DNA from: Mycobacterium intermedium
GTDB lineage: Bacteria; Actinomycetota; Actinomycetes; Mycobacteriales; Mycobacteriaceae
Assembly (NCBI RefSeq): GCF_002086275.1
Contig: NZ_MVHT01000065.1
Location: 1-37,913, forward strand
Length of the DNA stretch: 37,913 nucleotides
Direction: 5' to 3'
The notes below the pieces were generated by a model. That model had not been told where the DNA came from. It made no database searches and saw only the letters and a list, made by a program, of their open reading frames with translations. The position numbers and the translations under genes are program-made. Below are positions 18,287 to 25,924 of this stretch, in pieces. Position 1 is the first letter of the stretch, and the number at the start of each line of letters is the position of its first letter.

Positions 18287-18606
18287 CGGCAGCCTCCTCC
18301 TTCGGGGTGACTGCCGGTGGGGCGCCCCTCGTTCGGCGCTAATCCGCATGCCATGGACCCGGCAGTCTTCACTTGCACGTTATGCGCCCATGACCAGCGG
18401 TCGTTAACCGGGTCGTGCACGAAAGCCGCTATCGCCGGTGTTGGCGCCACTTCCCGGGCCTCATCCCGGGTTCTTGCGACCACTTTGACCGTCGGAGAGC
18501 CAACCCTGTGCTGGGGTGGATGCACAGTCCGGGGTTGATCCACAGGCAGGGATCTCGACGCCGTCGGCGGGCCATGAGTGGCGGTCGGCCAACCTACGGT
18601 CGGCTC
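18287..18606. promoter_or_regulatory. Divergent fadE-comEA intergenic region with a 9-bp inverted repeat
   Basis: This 320-bp region has no convincing gene; open frames across it lack ribosome-binding sites. It holds perfect inverted arms GACTGCCGG (18309-18317) and CCGGCAGTC (18359-18367), 41 nt apart, just upstream of the dehydrogenase start. They could be two half-sites of an operator. I could not assign a regulator family or clear -10/-35 boxes. Gene starts on both sides make it a bidirectional promoter region. Confidence 0.35.
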
Positions 18607-19500
18607 ATGCGAACAGAACTGCCCGCCGAACGATTGCACCGACGCCTCGGTGCGGACCAGCGCCCCGATTCTGCCGCCGACTCGCAACCGGATAAGCCCG
18701 AACCCGATGGATCCGCCGACGATTCGCAGGACGACCCGAACTCGCTGCTGCCTCGCTGGCTACCCGACGCCGCTGGTGGTCAAGGCTGGCTGGAGCGGCT
18801 GCGGGCCGATCCCGGCCGCGCCGGCGCCATCGCGCTGGCGGTGATTGCTGCCCTCGCCGTACTGATAACCGTATTCACTTTGGTGCGCGACCAGCCCGCA
18901 CCGGTGATGGCGGCCAAATTGCCTCCGGTGGAGCACGTTTCGTCCGTCAGCACCCGTACTTCGGCCGATCCGGGGACGGGTCCGGGGCCCAGTCCCGGCG
19001 CCATCCCGGATCGGCCGGTGGTGGTCAGTGTGGTCGGTCTGGTCCGCAAGCCCGGTCTGGTCACCCTCGCGCCGGGCGCCCGCATCGCGGACGCGCTGCA
19101 GGCGGCGGGTGGCGTGGTCGACGGTGCTGACACCATCGGGCTGAACCTGGCGCGCCAACTCGGCGACGGCGAGCAGATCGTCGTCGGGCTCGCTCCGGTT
19201 CCGGGTCAGCCGCCCACGCTCGGCAGCTCCGTGACCGCGGGCACCGCCGCGCCGGCGTCGACTGCCGCCGGCCCGAAGCCGGGCACCAAGGCGAGCCCCA
19301 AACCGGGTGAGCCCTTGGACCTCAACACCGCGACCGTGGAGCAGTTGGATGCCCTGCCCGGCGTGGGGCCGGTGACCGCCGCGGCGATCGTGGCCTGGCG
19401 ACAGGCCAACGGCAGGTTCACCAGCGTCGACCAACTCGCCGACGTCGATGGCATCGGCAGCGCTCGACTGGACAAGCTGCGCCCCCTGGTCCGTGTCTGA
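18607..19500 (+). CDS. comEA: ComEA-like membrane-anchored helix-hairpin-helix DNA-binding protein
   Basis: From ATG 18607 the product has 297 residues: a polar N-terminal region, one transmembrane helix (about 73-93), a ligand-binding SLBB domain (PVVVSVVGLVRKPGLVTL onward, about 135-200), a Pro/Ala/Lys linker and a C-terminal pair of helix-hairpin-helix motifs (LDLNTATVEQLDALPGVGP and FTSVDQLADVDGIGSARLDKL). In competent bacteria ComEA holds incoming double-stranded DNA outside the membrane for the ComEC channel. I preferred this ATG over upstream in-frame starts at 18415 and 18574 because the conserved MRTELPAERL begins here, though its ribosome-binding site is weak. It is followed 5 nt later by comEC. 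Natural competence is not established in most mycobacteria, so the role is inferred. Confidence 0.9.
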   Translation: MRTELPAERLHRRLGADQRPDSAADSQPDKPEPDGSADDSQDDPNSLLPRWLPDAAGGQGWLERLRADPGRAGAIALAVIAALAVLITVFTLVRDQPAPVMAAKLPPVEHVSSVSTRTSADPGTGPGPSPGAIPDRPVVVSVVGLVRKPGLVTLAPGARIADALQAAGGVVDGADTIGLNLARQLGDGEQIVVGLAPVPGQPPTLGSSVTAGTAAPASTAAGPKPGTKASPKPGEPLDLNTATVEQLDALPGVGPVTAAAIVAWRQANGRFTSVDQLADVDGIGSARLDKLRPLVRV

Positions 19501-19505
19501 GACCG

Positions 19506-21059
19506 GTGGGCAATCGCCCGGGAGCCGCCGCCGAACGGCTGGACGTGCGGCTGGTCCCTGCCGCGTTGACCAGCTGGATGGTGACGGCCGCCGGCACCGT
19601 GTGGTCCGTCGGCTACGCCTTGGCCGCGTGCGGCGCCGCGCTGCTAGCCGTGTCAATCACATTGCGGTGTATTGCATTCCGATCGGCACGAGTCGCAAGC
19701 CCGCGCGCGATCTGGACCGGCGTGTTGGCCGTTGGTGTGGTGGGAGCGGGCTACGGGCTTGCCATTGCGTTGCGGGCCGACGCGCTCGATCACCACCCGA
19801 TCACCGCGGCGTTCGGGACGACCGCGGTGGTGACCGTTACACCAAGCGAAAGCGCACTCGGGTTGGGGCGCAACCGGTTGATGTTCCGGGCGACGTTGCA
19901 GCGGTTGCGCGACGACCAGGTCAATGGCTGCGTGGTGGTTTTCGCCCGCGCCGCCGAGTTTGCCGACGTGATGGTGGGTCAGCCGGCACGTTTCACCGCG
20001 CGCATCACCCGGCCGACTCGCCGTGACCTGACGGTGGCAGTGCTTACCGCTGTTGGCCGCCCGACGCTGGGCAGCGCCAGTGCGATGCAGCGCTCCGCCC
20101 ACGCCGTGCGGGAACGGTTCGCCGGCGTCGTGCGCGAGGTGTTGCCCGCCGACCAGGGCGCGATGCTGCCCGCACTGGTACTCGGTGACACCACGATGGT
20201 CACCGCGCAGACCAACCGCGAATTCCGTACAGCGGGGATGTCGCACCTGACGGCCGTGTCGGGGGCAAACGTGACCATTGTGTGCGCGTCAGTGCTGTTC
20301 TCGGCGCGGTTGTTCGGGCCGCGTGTGGCTGTGCTGCTTGCCGCGGTGGCGTTGGCGGCGTTCGTTGTCGTGGTACAGCCGACCGCAAGCGTGTTGCGGG
20401 CGGCCGTCATGGGCGCCATCGCCCTGGCGGGCATTTTGTCCTCCCGTCGGCGCCAAGCGATCCCCGCGCTGTCGGCGACGGTGTTGGTGTTGATGGCGGC
20501 CGCCCCGCACCTGGCCGTCGACATGGGCTTCGCGCTGTCCGTGGTGGCGACGGCCGCGTTGGTGGTGATCGCGCCGGTGTGGTCGGGACGCCTCACCGGC
20601 CGCGGCTGGCCCAAGCCACTGGCCGACGCGGTCGCGGTTGCGGGGGTCGCGCAGGTGGTGACCGCGCCGCTGATCGCGGGCATGTCGGGTCGGGTCAGCC
20701 TGGTCGGTGCCGTCGCCAACCTGGCGGCGACGGCAGTGATCGCGCCGATCACCATCCTGGGCAGCGCGGCCGCCGTGCTGGCCATCCCGTGGCCGGCCGC
20801 GGCGCAGCTGCTGATCCGCTTCACCGGGCCCGAAGTGTGGTGGGTGCTTCACACGGCCCATTGGGCCGCGTGTGTGCCGGCGGCGACCGTGCCGGTTCCC
20901 AAAGGTCTGCCCGGCGTCGTCGTGGTCGGCGGCCTCACCCTCGTCGTGGCTGCGTGCTGGCGATGGCGGTGGGTTCGTGCGGGGCTGGGGTTGGTGGCGG
21001 TCCTCGCCCTCGCGTGCGTGCTGGCGTGGTCGCTGGCCGGGTTGGTCAGTCCGGCATGA
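19506..21059 (+). CDS. comEC: ComEC/Rec2-family DNA channel, short form without the C-terminal hydrolase domain
   Basis: A 517-residue polytopic membrane protein starting at GTG 19506, 5 nt after comEA. After two N-terminal hydrophobic segments comes an OB-fold-like extracytoplasmic part (VNGCVVVFARAAEF to FTARITRPT), then the Competence domain with GMSHLTAVSGANVTIV, the ComEC signature, and about eight hydrophobic helices. The family transports single-stranded DNA inward. Full-length ComEC (about 750-780 residues in Bacillus) carries a C-terminal metallo-beta-lactamase-like domain; none is present here and the protein stops after the last helix. The same short form occurs in actinobacterial relatives as far as I recall. 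The comEA-comEC-holA order suggests a single transcript. Confidence 0.92.
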   Translation: MGNRPGAAAERLDVRLVPAALTSWMVTAAGTVWSVGYALAACGAALLAVSITLRCIAFRSARVASPRAIWTGVLAVGVVGAGYGLAIALRADALDHHPITAAFGTTAVVTVTPSESALGLGRNRLMFRATLQRLRDDQVNGCVVVFARAAEFADVMVGQPARFTARITRPTRRDLTVAVLTAVGRPTLGSASAMQRSAHAVRERFAGVVREVLPADQGAMLPALVLGDTTMVTAQTNREFRTAGMSHLTAVSGANVTIVCASVLFSARLFGPRVAVLLAAVALAAFVVVVQPTASVLRAAVMGAIALAGILSSRRRQAIPALSATVLVLMAAAPHLAVDMGFALSVVATAALVVIAPVWSGRLTGRGWPKPLADAVAVAGVAQVVTAPLIAGMSGRVSLVGAVANLAATAVIAPITILGSAAAVLAIPWPAAAQLLIRFTGPEVWWVLHTAHWAACVPAATVPVPKGLPGVVVVGGLTLVVAACWRWRWVRAGLGLVAVLALACVLAWSLAGLVSPA

Positions 21060-21071
21060 CACCATCGTGGC

Positions 21072-22037
21072 GTGAGCGAAGATTCGCCGTTACACCTCAT
21101 CCTTGGCGACGAAGAACTGTTGGTCGAGCGGGCAGTCGCGGACGTGTTGCGATCTGCGCGGCAGCGAGCCGGCACCGTCGACGTGCCCGTCAACCGGATG
21201 CGGGCCGGGGACGTCAGCACCTATGAACTGGCCGAATTGTTGAGCCCGTCGCTCTTTGCCGAGGAGCGGATCGTCGTGCTGGAGGCCGCCGGCGAGGCGG
21301 GCAAGGACGCGGCCGAATTGATCGCCGCCACGGCCGCTGACATCCCGTCGGGCACGGTGCTGGTGGTGGTGCATTCGGGTGGCGGACGAGCCAAAGCGCT
21401 GGCCGGCAAGCTGCAGTCGCTCGGCGCCCAAGTGCACCCCTGCGCCCGAATCACCAAGGCGAGCGAGCGCGTCGCGTTCGTTCGCAACGAATTTCGCGCG
21501 ATGCGGGTCAAGGTCGACGAAGAGACCGTCACTGCCCTGATTGATGCCGTCGGCTCCGACATCCGCGAACTCGCTTCTGCCTGTTCGCAACTGGCCGCGG
21601 ACACCGGCGGTGCCGTCGACGCCGCCGCCGTGCGTCGCTATCACAGCGGCAAGGCGGAGGTGAAGGGCTTTGACATCGCCGACAAAGCGGTCGCCGGCGA
21701 TGTGGAAGGGGCGGCGGAAGCGCTGCGCTGGGCGATGCTGCGCGGTGAGCCGCTGGTGGTGCTGGCCGACGCGCTGGCCGAAGCGGTGCACACCATCGGA
21801 GTGGTGGGGCCGCTGTCCGGTGACCCGTACCGCTTGGCCGGAAAACTAGGGATGCAGCCGTGGCGGATACAGAAAGCGCAGAAGCAGGCTCGACGCTGGT
21901 CGCGTGATTCGGTGGCGGTCGCCATGCGGGTGGTGGCCGAGCTGAACGCCAACGTCAAAGGAGCGGTCGCGGACGCCGACTACGCCCTGGAGTCCGCCGT
22001 CCGGAAGGTGGCCGAACTCGCGGCCGACCGTAGCTGA
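21072..22037 (+). CDS. holA: DNA polymerase III delta subunit
   Basis: 321 residues from GTG 21072, 12 nt after comEC. The product belongs to the clamp-loader delta family: N-terminal fold LHLILGDEELLVERAV, middle SLFAEERIVVLEAA and IPSGTVLVVVHSGGG, and helical C-terminal collar domain (YRLAGKLGMQPWRIQKA, ARRWS). Delta opens the beta sliding clamp during its loading onto primed DNA. It is a housekeeping replication gene; its coupling with comEA/comEC is a common bacterial order. It converges with rpsT, with only 4 bp between stop codons. Confidence 0.95.
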   Translation: MSEDSPLHLILGDEELLVERAVADVLRSARQRAGTVDVPVNRMRAGDVSTYELAELLSPSLFAEERIVVLEAAGEAGKDAAELIAATAADIPSGTVLVVVHSGGGRAKALAGKLQSLGAQVHPCARITKASERVAFVRNEFRAMRVKVDEETVTALIDAVGSDIRELASACSQLAADTGGAVDAAAVRRYHSGKAEVKGFDIADKAVAGDVEGAAEALRWAMLRGEPLVVLADALAEAVHTIGVVGPLSGDPYRLAGKLGMQPWRIQKAQKQARRWSRDSVAVAMRVVAELNANVKGAVADADYALESAVRKVAELAADRS

Positions 22038-22041
22038 GCGG

Positions 22042-22305
22042 TCAGCCCAGCTTGTTGAAGGACTTTGCCAGCGCCGACTTCTTGTTGGCGGCCTGGTTCT
22101 TGTGAATCACGCCCTTGCTGGCGGCCTTGTCGAGTTTGCGGTTGGTCGACACCAACAGCTCGGCGGCCTTCTCCTTCTCGCCGGCGTGGGCAGCTTCCCG
22201 AAATGCGCGAATAGCGGTACGTAGCGAGGACTTCACCGACTTGTTGCGCAGTCGCGCGCGCTCGTTCGTGCGGTTGCGCTTCTGCTGCGACTTGATGTTG
22301 GCCAC
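22042..22305 (-). CDS. rpsT: 30S ribosomal protein S20
   Basis: 87 residues beginning MANIKSQQKRNRTNERARLRNK and rich in Lys/Arg, with ANKKSALAKSFNKLG at the end, the S20 pattern. It binds 16S rRNA early in 30S assembly. The start is GTG at 22303-22305, with AGAGGGA as ribosome-binding site. It is monocistronic and divergent from the ATP-grasp operon. Confidence 0.98.
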   Translation of the reverse strand: MANIKSQQKRNRTNERARLRNKSVKSSLRTAIRAFREAAHAGEKEKAAELLVSTNRKLDKAASKGVIHKNQAANKKSALAKSFNKLG

Positions 22306-22353
22306 GCGATAATTCCCTCTTGGATCGATTCGTACGGCTGTTAGCGACTGCCC

Positions 22354-22383
22354 AGGTTATCAGTCGGTTACGTTTTCGCCCAA
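22354..22383 (-). promoter_or_regulatory. Candidate rpsT promoter
   Basis: Minus strand: TTGGGC (22378-22383), 18-nt spacer, TAACCT (22354-22359), a good TANNNT -10. Transcription would start near 22347, leaving a leader of about 40 nt before the GTG. Sequence-only call. Confidence 0.4.
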
Positions 22384-22426
22384 AACAGGAACTCTCGCCC
22401 TGCCGGAAACCTTGAATTGAGGCAGC

Positions 22427-24082
22427 ATGACACAGGTGAGCCTTCCGAAGACGACCGTAGACACCATCCAGCGGCCGCGCCGTCGTACCGAGCGCATCTT
22501 CGACGGTTACAACACGGCGGACGAGGTCTATTCGCGGGCCTTCGACGAGATGTTCGACGCCAACGGCAACGTCCGCGGGCCGTACAAGGGCATCTACGCC
22601 GAACTGGCGCCCTCGGACGCCTCGGACCTCAAGGCCCGCGCCGACGCACTGGGCCGCGCATTCATCGACCAGGGCATCACCTTTTCGCTGTCGGGTCAGG
22701 AACGGCCCTTCCCGCTGGACCTGGTGCCGAGGGTCATTTCGGCGGCCGAATGGTCGCGGCTGGAGCGTGGCATCACCCAGCGTGTCAAGGCACTCGAGAT
22801 GTACCTCGACGACATCTACGGGGATCAGGAGATCCTTCGCGACGGGGTCATTCCGCGCCGGCTCATTACTTCCTGTGAGCATTTTCACCGTCAGGCGGTC
22901 GGCATCGTCCCGCCCAACGGGGTGCGCATTCACGTTGCCGGCATCGACCTGATTCGCGACGAAAAGGGCGACTTCCGCGTTCTCGAGGACAACCTGCGCT
23001 CGCCATCGGGCGTGTCCTACGTCATGGAGAACCGCCGGACCATGGCGAGGGTTTTTCCCAACTTGTTCGCCACCCACCGGGTCCGCACGGTCGACGACTA
23101 CGCGTCGCACCTGCTGCGAGCGCTGCGTAACTCGGCGGCCACCAACGAGGCCGACCCGACGGTGGTGGTCCTGACGCCGGGCGTGTACAACTCGGCGTAC
23201 TTCGAGCACTCCCTGCTGGCCAGGCAGATGGGTGTGGAGCTGGTCGAAGGCCGCGACCTGTTCTGTCGCGACAACCAGGTCTACATGCGCACCACCGAGG
23301 GGGAGCGGCAGGTCGACGTCATCTATCGGCGCATCGACGACGACTTCCTCGACCCCCTGCAGTTCCGCGCCGACTCGGTGCTGGGCGTGGCCGGGCTGGT
23401 CAACGCCGCGCGCGCCGGCAACGTCGTCATTTCCAGCGCGATCGGCAATGGGGTCGGCGACGACAAACTCGTCTACACCTATGTGCCGACCATCATCGAG
23501 TACTACCTGCGGGAGAAGCCGCTACTGGCCAACGTGGACACCTATCGCTGCTGGCTGGACGACGAGCGCGAAGAGGTGCTGGACCGGATAAAGGAGCTGG
23601 TGATCAAGCCGGTTGAGGGATCGGGCGGCTACGGCATCGTCTTCGGGCCGGAGGCCTCGGACAAGGAGCTCGCCATTATCGGCAGGAAGATTCGCGAGGA
23701 CCCCCGCAGCTGGATCGCCCAGCCGATGATGGAGCTGTCGACCGTGCCGACGCGGGTGGGCGACTCCCTGGCACCGCGCTATGTCGACCTACGCCCGTTC
23801 GCGGTCAACGACGGCAATGACGTGTGGGTGCTGCCGGGAGGGCTGACCCGGACGGCGCTGGTCGAAGGGTCCAGGGTGGTCAACTCCAGCCAGGGTGGGG
23901 GCTCCAAAGACACCTGGGTGCTGGCGCCGCGGACGTCGGTGGTCGAACGCGAACTGGGCAGGGCCAAGGTGGTGCGTTCGTTACCGCAGCCCGTGGCCGA
24001 GCAGAAGTCGGACGGTCTGCTGCCCGTGGCACAGCAGGACGAGCAACCTCAGCAGCAACAGCAACAGCAGGAGATCCGCTGA
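22427..24082 (+). CDS. Circularly permuted ATP-grasp type 2 protein
   Basis: 551 residues from ATG 22427 (TTGAGG upstream). Motifs FDGYNTADEVYSRAFDEMFD, RPFPLDLVPRVI, DDIYGDQEILRDGVIP, VLEDNLRSPSGVSYV, KPVEGSGGYGIVFG and RYVDLRPF are those of the CP_ATPgrasp (formerly DUF404/407) family, in which the ATP-grasp lobes are circularly permuted. ATP-grasp enzymes join a carboxylate to an amine or thiol through an acyl-phosphate. It is the first gene of a three-gene operon with alpha-E and transglutaminase-like proteins, each overlapping the next by 1 nt (TGATG). This conserved trio was proposed from comparative genomics to form or modify short peptides. Orthologue of Rv2411c by synteny. The C-terminus ends in a run of seven glutamines. 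Confidence 0.93.
   Translation: MTQVSLPKTTVDTIQRPRRRTERIFDGYNTADEVYSRAFDEMFDANGNVRGPYKGIYAELAPSDASDLKARADALGRAFIDQGITFSLSGQERPFPLDLVPRVISAAEWSRLERGITQRVKALEMYLDDIYGDQEILRDGVIPRRLITSCEHFHRQAVGIVPPNGVRIHVAGIDLIRDEKGDFRVLEDNLRSPSGVSYVMENRRTMARVFPNLFATHRVRTVDDYASHLLRALRNSAATNEADPTVVVLTPGVYNSAYFEHSLLARQMGVELVEGRDLFCRDNQVYMRTTEGERQVDVIYRRIDDDFLDPLQFRADSVLGVAGLVNAARAGNVVISSAIGNGVGDDKLVYTYVPTIIEYYLREKPLLANVDTYRCWLDDEREEVLDRIKELVIKPVEGSGGYGIVFGPEASDKELAIIGRKIREDPRSWIAQPMMELSTVPTRVGDSLAPRYVDLRPFAVNDGNDVWVLPGGLTRTALVEGSRVVNSSQGGGSKDTWVLAPRTSVVERELGRAKVVRSLPQPVAEQKSDGLLPVAQQDEQPQQQQQQQEIR
24050..24070 (+). repeat. CAG/CAA trinucleotide run (seven glutamines) at the 3' end of the ATP-grasp gene
   Basis: Codons 542-548 are CAG CAG CAA CAG CAA CAG CAG, followed by Glu-Ile-Arg-stop. 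This microsatellite-like tail lies outside the conserved domain, and the next gene's ribosome-binding site (AGGAG) begins right at its end. Confidence 0.85.
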
Positions 24083-25056
24083 TGCTGGCCCGCAACGCCG
24101 AAGCGCTGTACTGGATCGGCCGCTACGTCGAACGCGCCGACGACACCGCACGCATTCTGGACGTCGCCGTGCACCACCTGCTGGAGGACTCCAGCGTCGA
24201 TCCCGACCAGGCGTCCCGGTTACTGCTCAGGGTGCTGGGCATCGAACCCCCGGACCACGAGTTGGATGTCTGGTCGCTGACCGACCTGGTGGCCTTCAGC
24301 ACCAACAGCGAGGGTGGCTGTTCGATCGTGGAAGCGATCACGGCGGCGCGTGAAAACGCAAGGTCGGCAAGGGAAGTCACGTCCAGTGAAACCTGGGAGT
24401 GCATCAACACCACCTACCACGCCCTCCCAGAACGCGAGCGTGCGGCCAAACGCCTTGGGCCGCATGAGTTCCTGTCCTTCATCGAAGGCCGCGCCGCGAT
24501 GTTCGCCGGCTTGGCGGACAGCACGCTCTCCCGCGACGACGGATACCGATTCATGATGCTGGGCCGCGCCATCGAACGGGTCGACATGACGGTGCGGCTG
24601 CTGCTGTCGCGGGTGGGGGACAGCGCATCATCGCCGGCGTGGGTGACGCTGCTGCGCTCGGCGGGCGCGCACGACACGTACCTGCGCACCTATCGAGGGG
24701 CGTTGGATGCAGAACGCGTGGTCGAGTTCATGATGCTCGACCGGCTCTTCCCGCGTTCGGTCTACTATTCGCTGAAGCTGGCCGAACGCAATCTGGACGA
24801 GCTCATGCACAAACCCCAGAGCCGGGTCGGGGCCACCACCGAGGCGCAGCGGTTACTGGGTCAGGCGCGCAGCCAGCTGGAGTTCGTGGGGCCCGGCGTC
24901 CTTCTCGAGTCGTTGGAAGACCGGCTGGGCGGGTTACAACAAACCTGTCGTGATGTTGGAGATGCGTTGGCGCTGCAGTATTTTCATGTGGCGCCCTGGG
25001 TGGCTTGGTTGGATGCCGGCGCCCGACAGTTGGTCACGGAACAGGGAGAAGCCTGA
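24082..25056 (+). CDS. Alpha-E domain protein (DUF403 family)
   Basis: 324 residues from ATG 24082, whose A is the last base of the preceding TGA stop; AGGAG at 24069-24073 serves as ribosome-binding site. The all-helical protein starts MLARNAEALYWIGRYVERADDTARILD, the alpha-E hallmark with the conserved ER-A--RLL/ILD pattern, which recurs as YRFMMLGRAIERVDMTVRLLL and RSVYYSLKLAERNLDEL. The biochemical role is unknown; the protein always travels with CP_ATP-grasp and transglutaminase-like partners and probably forms a complex with them. Orthologue of Rv2410c by synteny and length. Confidence 0.92.
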   Translation: MLARNAEALYWIGRYVERADDTARILDVAVHHLLEDSSVDPDQASRLLLRVLGIEPPDHELDVWSLTDLVAFSTNSEGGCSIVEAITAARENARSAREVTSSETWECINTTYHALPERERAAKRLGPHEFLSFIEGRAAMFAGLADSTLSRDDGYRFMMLGRAIERVDMTVRLLLSRVGDSASSPAWVTLLRSAGAHDTYLRTYRGALDAERVVEFMMLDRLFPRSVYYSLKLAERNLDELMHKPQSRVGATTEAQRLLGQARSQLEFVGPGVLLESLEDRLGGLQQTCRDVGDALALQYFHVAPWVAWLDAGARQLVTEQGEA

Positions 25057-25895
25057 TGTGGCGAATGCGGGTGGTGCACACCACCGGGTACGAATACCAG
25101 GCACCGGCGACCGCGTCGTACAACGAGGCGCGCCTGACCCCGCGCTCCAACACCCGGCAAAACGTCATCCTCAACCGCATCGAAACCATTCCCGCCACCC
25201 GTTCCTACCGGTACATCGACTACTGGGGCACCGCGGTGACGGCCTTCGACCTGCACGCACCGCACACCGAACTGACCGTGACGTCTTCGTCGGTCGTCGA
25301 GACCGACCGTCCGGAGCCGCCGGTGGCCAAGGCCACCTGGGACGAGCTGCAGTCGGAGGCCGTGATCGACCGGTTCGACGAGGTGCTGCGCCCCACCGAC
25401 TACACCCCGACGAGCAAACGCGTTGCCGCCGTTGGCAAACGGATCATGAAAAACCACGACCCGGCGGATGCGGTGGTGGCGGCGGCCCGTTGGGCGCGCA
25501 GCGAACTGGACTACCTTCCGGGTACTACGGGCGTGCATTCATCGGGTCTGGACGCCTTGGAAAAAGGCAAGGGCGTGTGTCAGGATTTCGCCCACCTGAC
25601 GTTGATTCTGTTGCGCAGCATGGGAATTCCTGGACGCTACGTATCCGGGTACCTGCATCCCAAACGTGATGCAGCGATCGGAAAGGCCGTCGACGGACGC
25701 AGCCACGCCTGGATTCAGGCATGGACCGGCGGCTGGTGGAACTACGATCCGACCAACGACACCGAGATCAGCGAGCAGTACGTCAGTGTCGGCATCGGGC
25801 GGGACTACGCCGACGTGGCACCGCTGAAGGGTATCTATTCCGGGCGCGGCGCAACCGACCTCGAGGTGGTCGTGGAGATTACCCGGTTGGCCTAG
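25056..25895 (+). CDS. Transglutaminase-like cysteine peptidase-fold protein
   Basis: 279 residues from ATG 25056, overlapping the preceding stop by 1 nt, with AGGGAG upstream. It has the N-terminal beta domain of bacterial transglutaminase-like proteins (MWRMRVVHTTGYEYQ; ASYNEARLTPR) and a complete catalytic triad: Cys175 in GKGVCQDFAH, His217 in GRSHAWIQ and Asp231 in NYDPTND. No signal peptide is visible, so it should act in the cytoplasm, as peptidase or amide-forming enzyme. With the ATP-grasp and alpha-E genes it makes the conserved trio. Orthologue of Rv2409c by position. Confidence 0.93.
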   Translation: MWRMRVVHTTGYEYQAPATASYNEARLTPRSNTRQNVILNRIETIPATRSYRYIDYWGTAVTAFDLHAPHTELTVTSSSVVETDRPEPPVAKATWDELQSEAVIDRFDEVLRPTDYTPTSKRVAAVGKRIMKNHDPADAVVAAARWARSELDYLPGTTGVHSSGLDALEKGKGVCQDFAHLTLILLRSMGIPGRYVSGYLHPKRDAAIGKAVDGRSHAWIQAWTGGWWNYDPTNDTEISEQYVSVGIGRDYADVAPLKGIYSGRGATDLEVVVEITRLA

Positions 25896-25924
25896 CCGGC
25901 CGAGCAGCAGGCGCGGCAGGAACC

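Noticed and set aside
18530..18545. DnaA-box-like TTGATCCACAG
   Set aside because: Carries an extra base relative to TTATCCACA/TTGTCCACA and is isolated; no origin features nearby.
18415..18606. 64-codon N-terminal extension of comEA
   Set aside because: Low-complexity residues without family match; it would leave almost no promoter space from the divergent fadE gene.
22026..22043. GACCG/CGGTC dyad across the convergent holA and rpsT stop codons
   Set aside because: Only 5 bp with an 8-nt loop and no U-tract; too common in GC-rich DNA to call a terminator.
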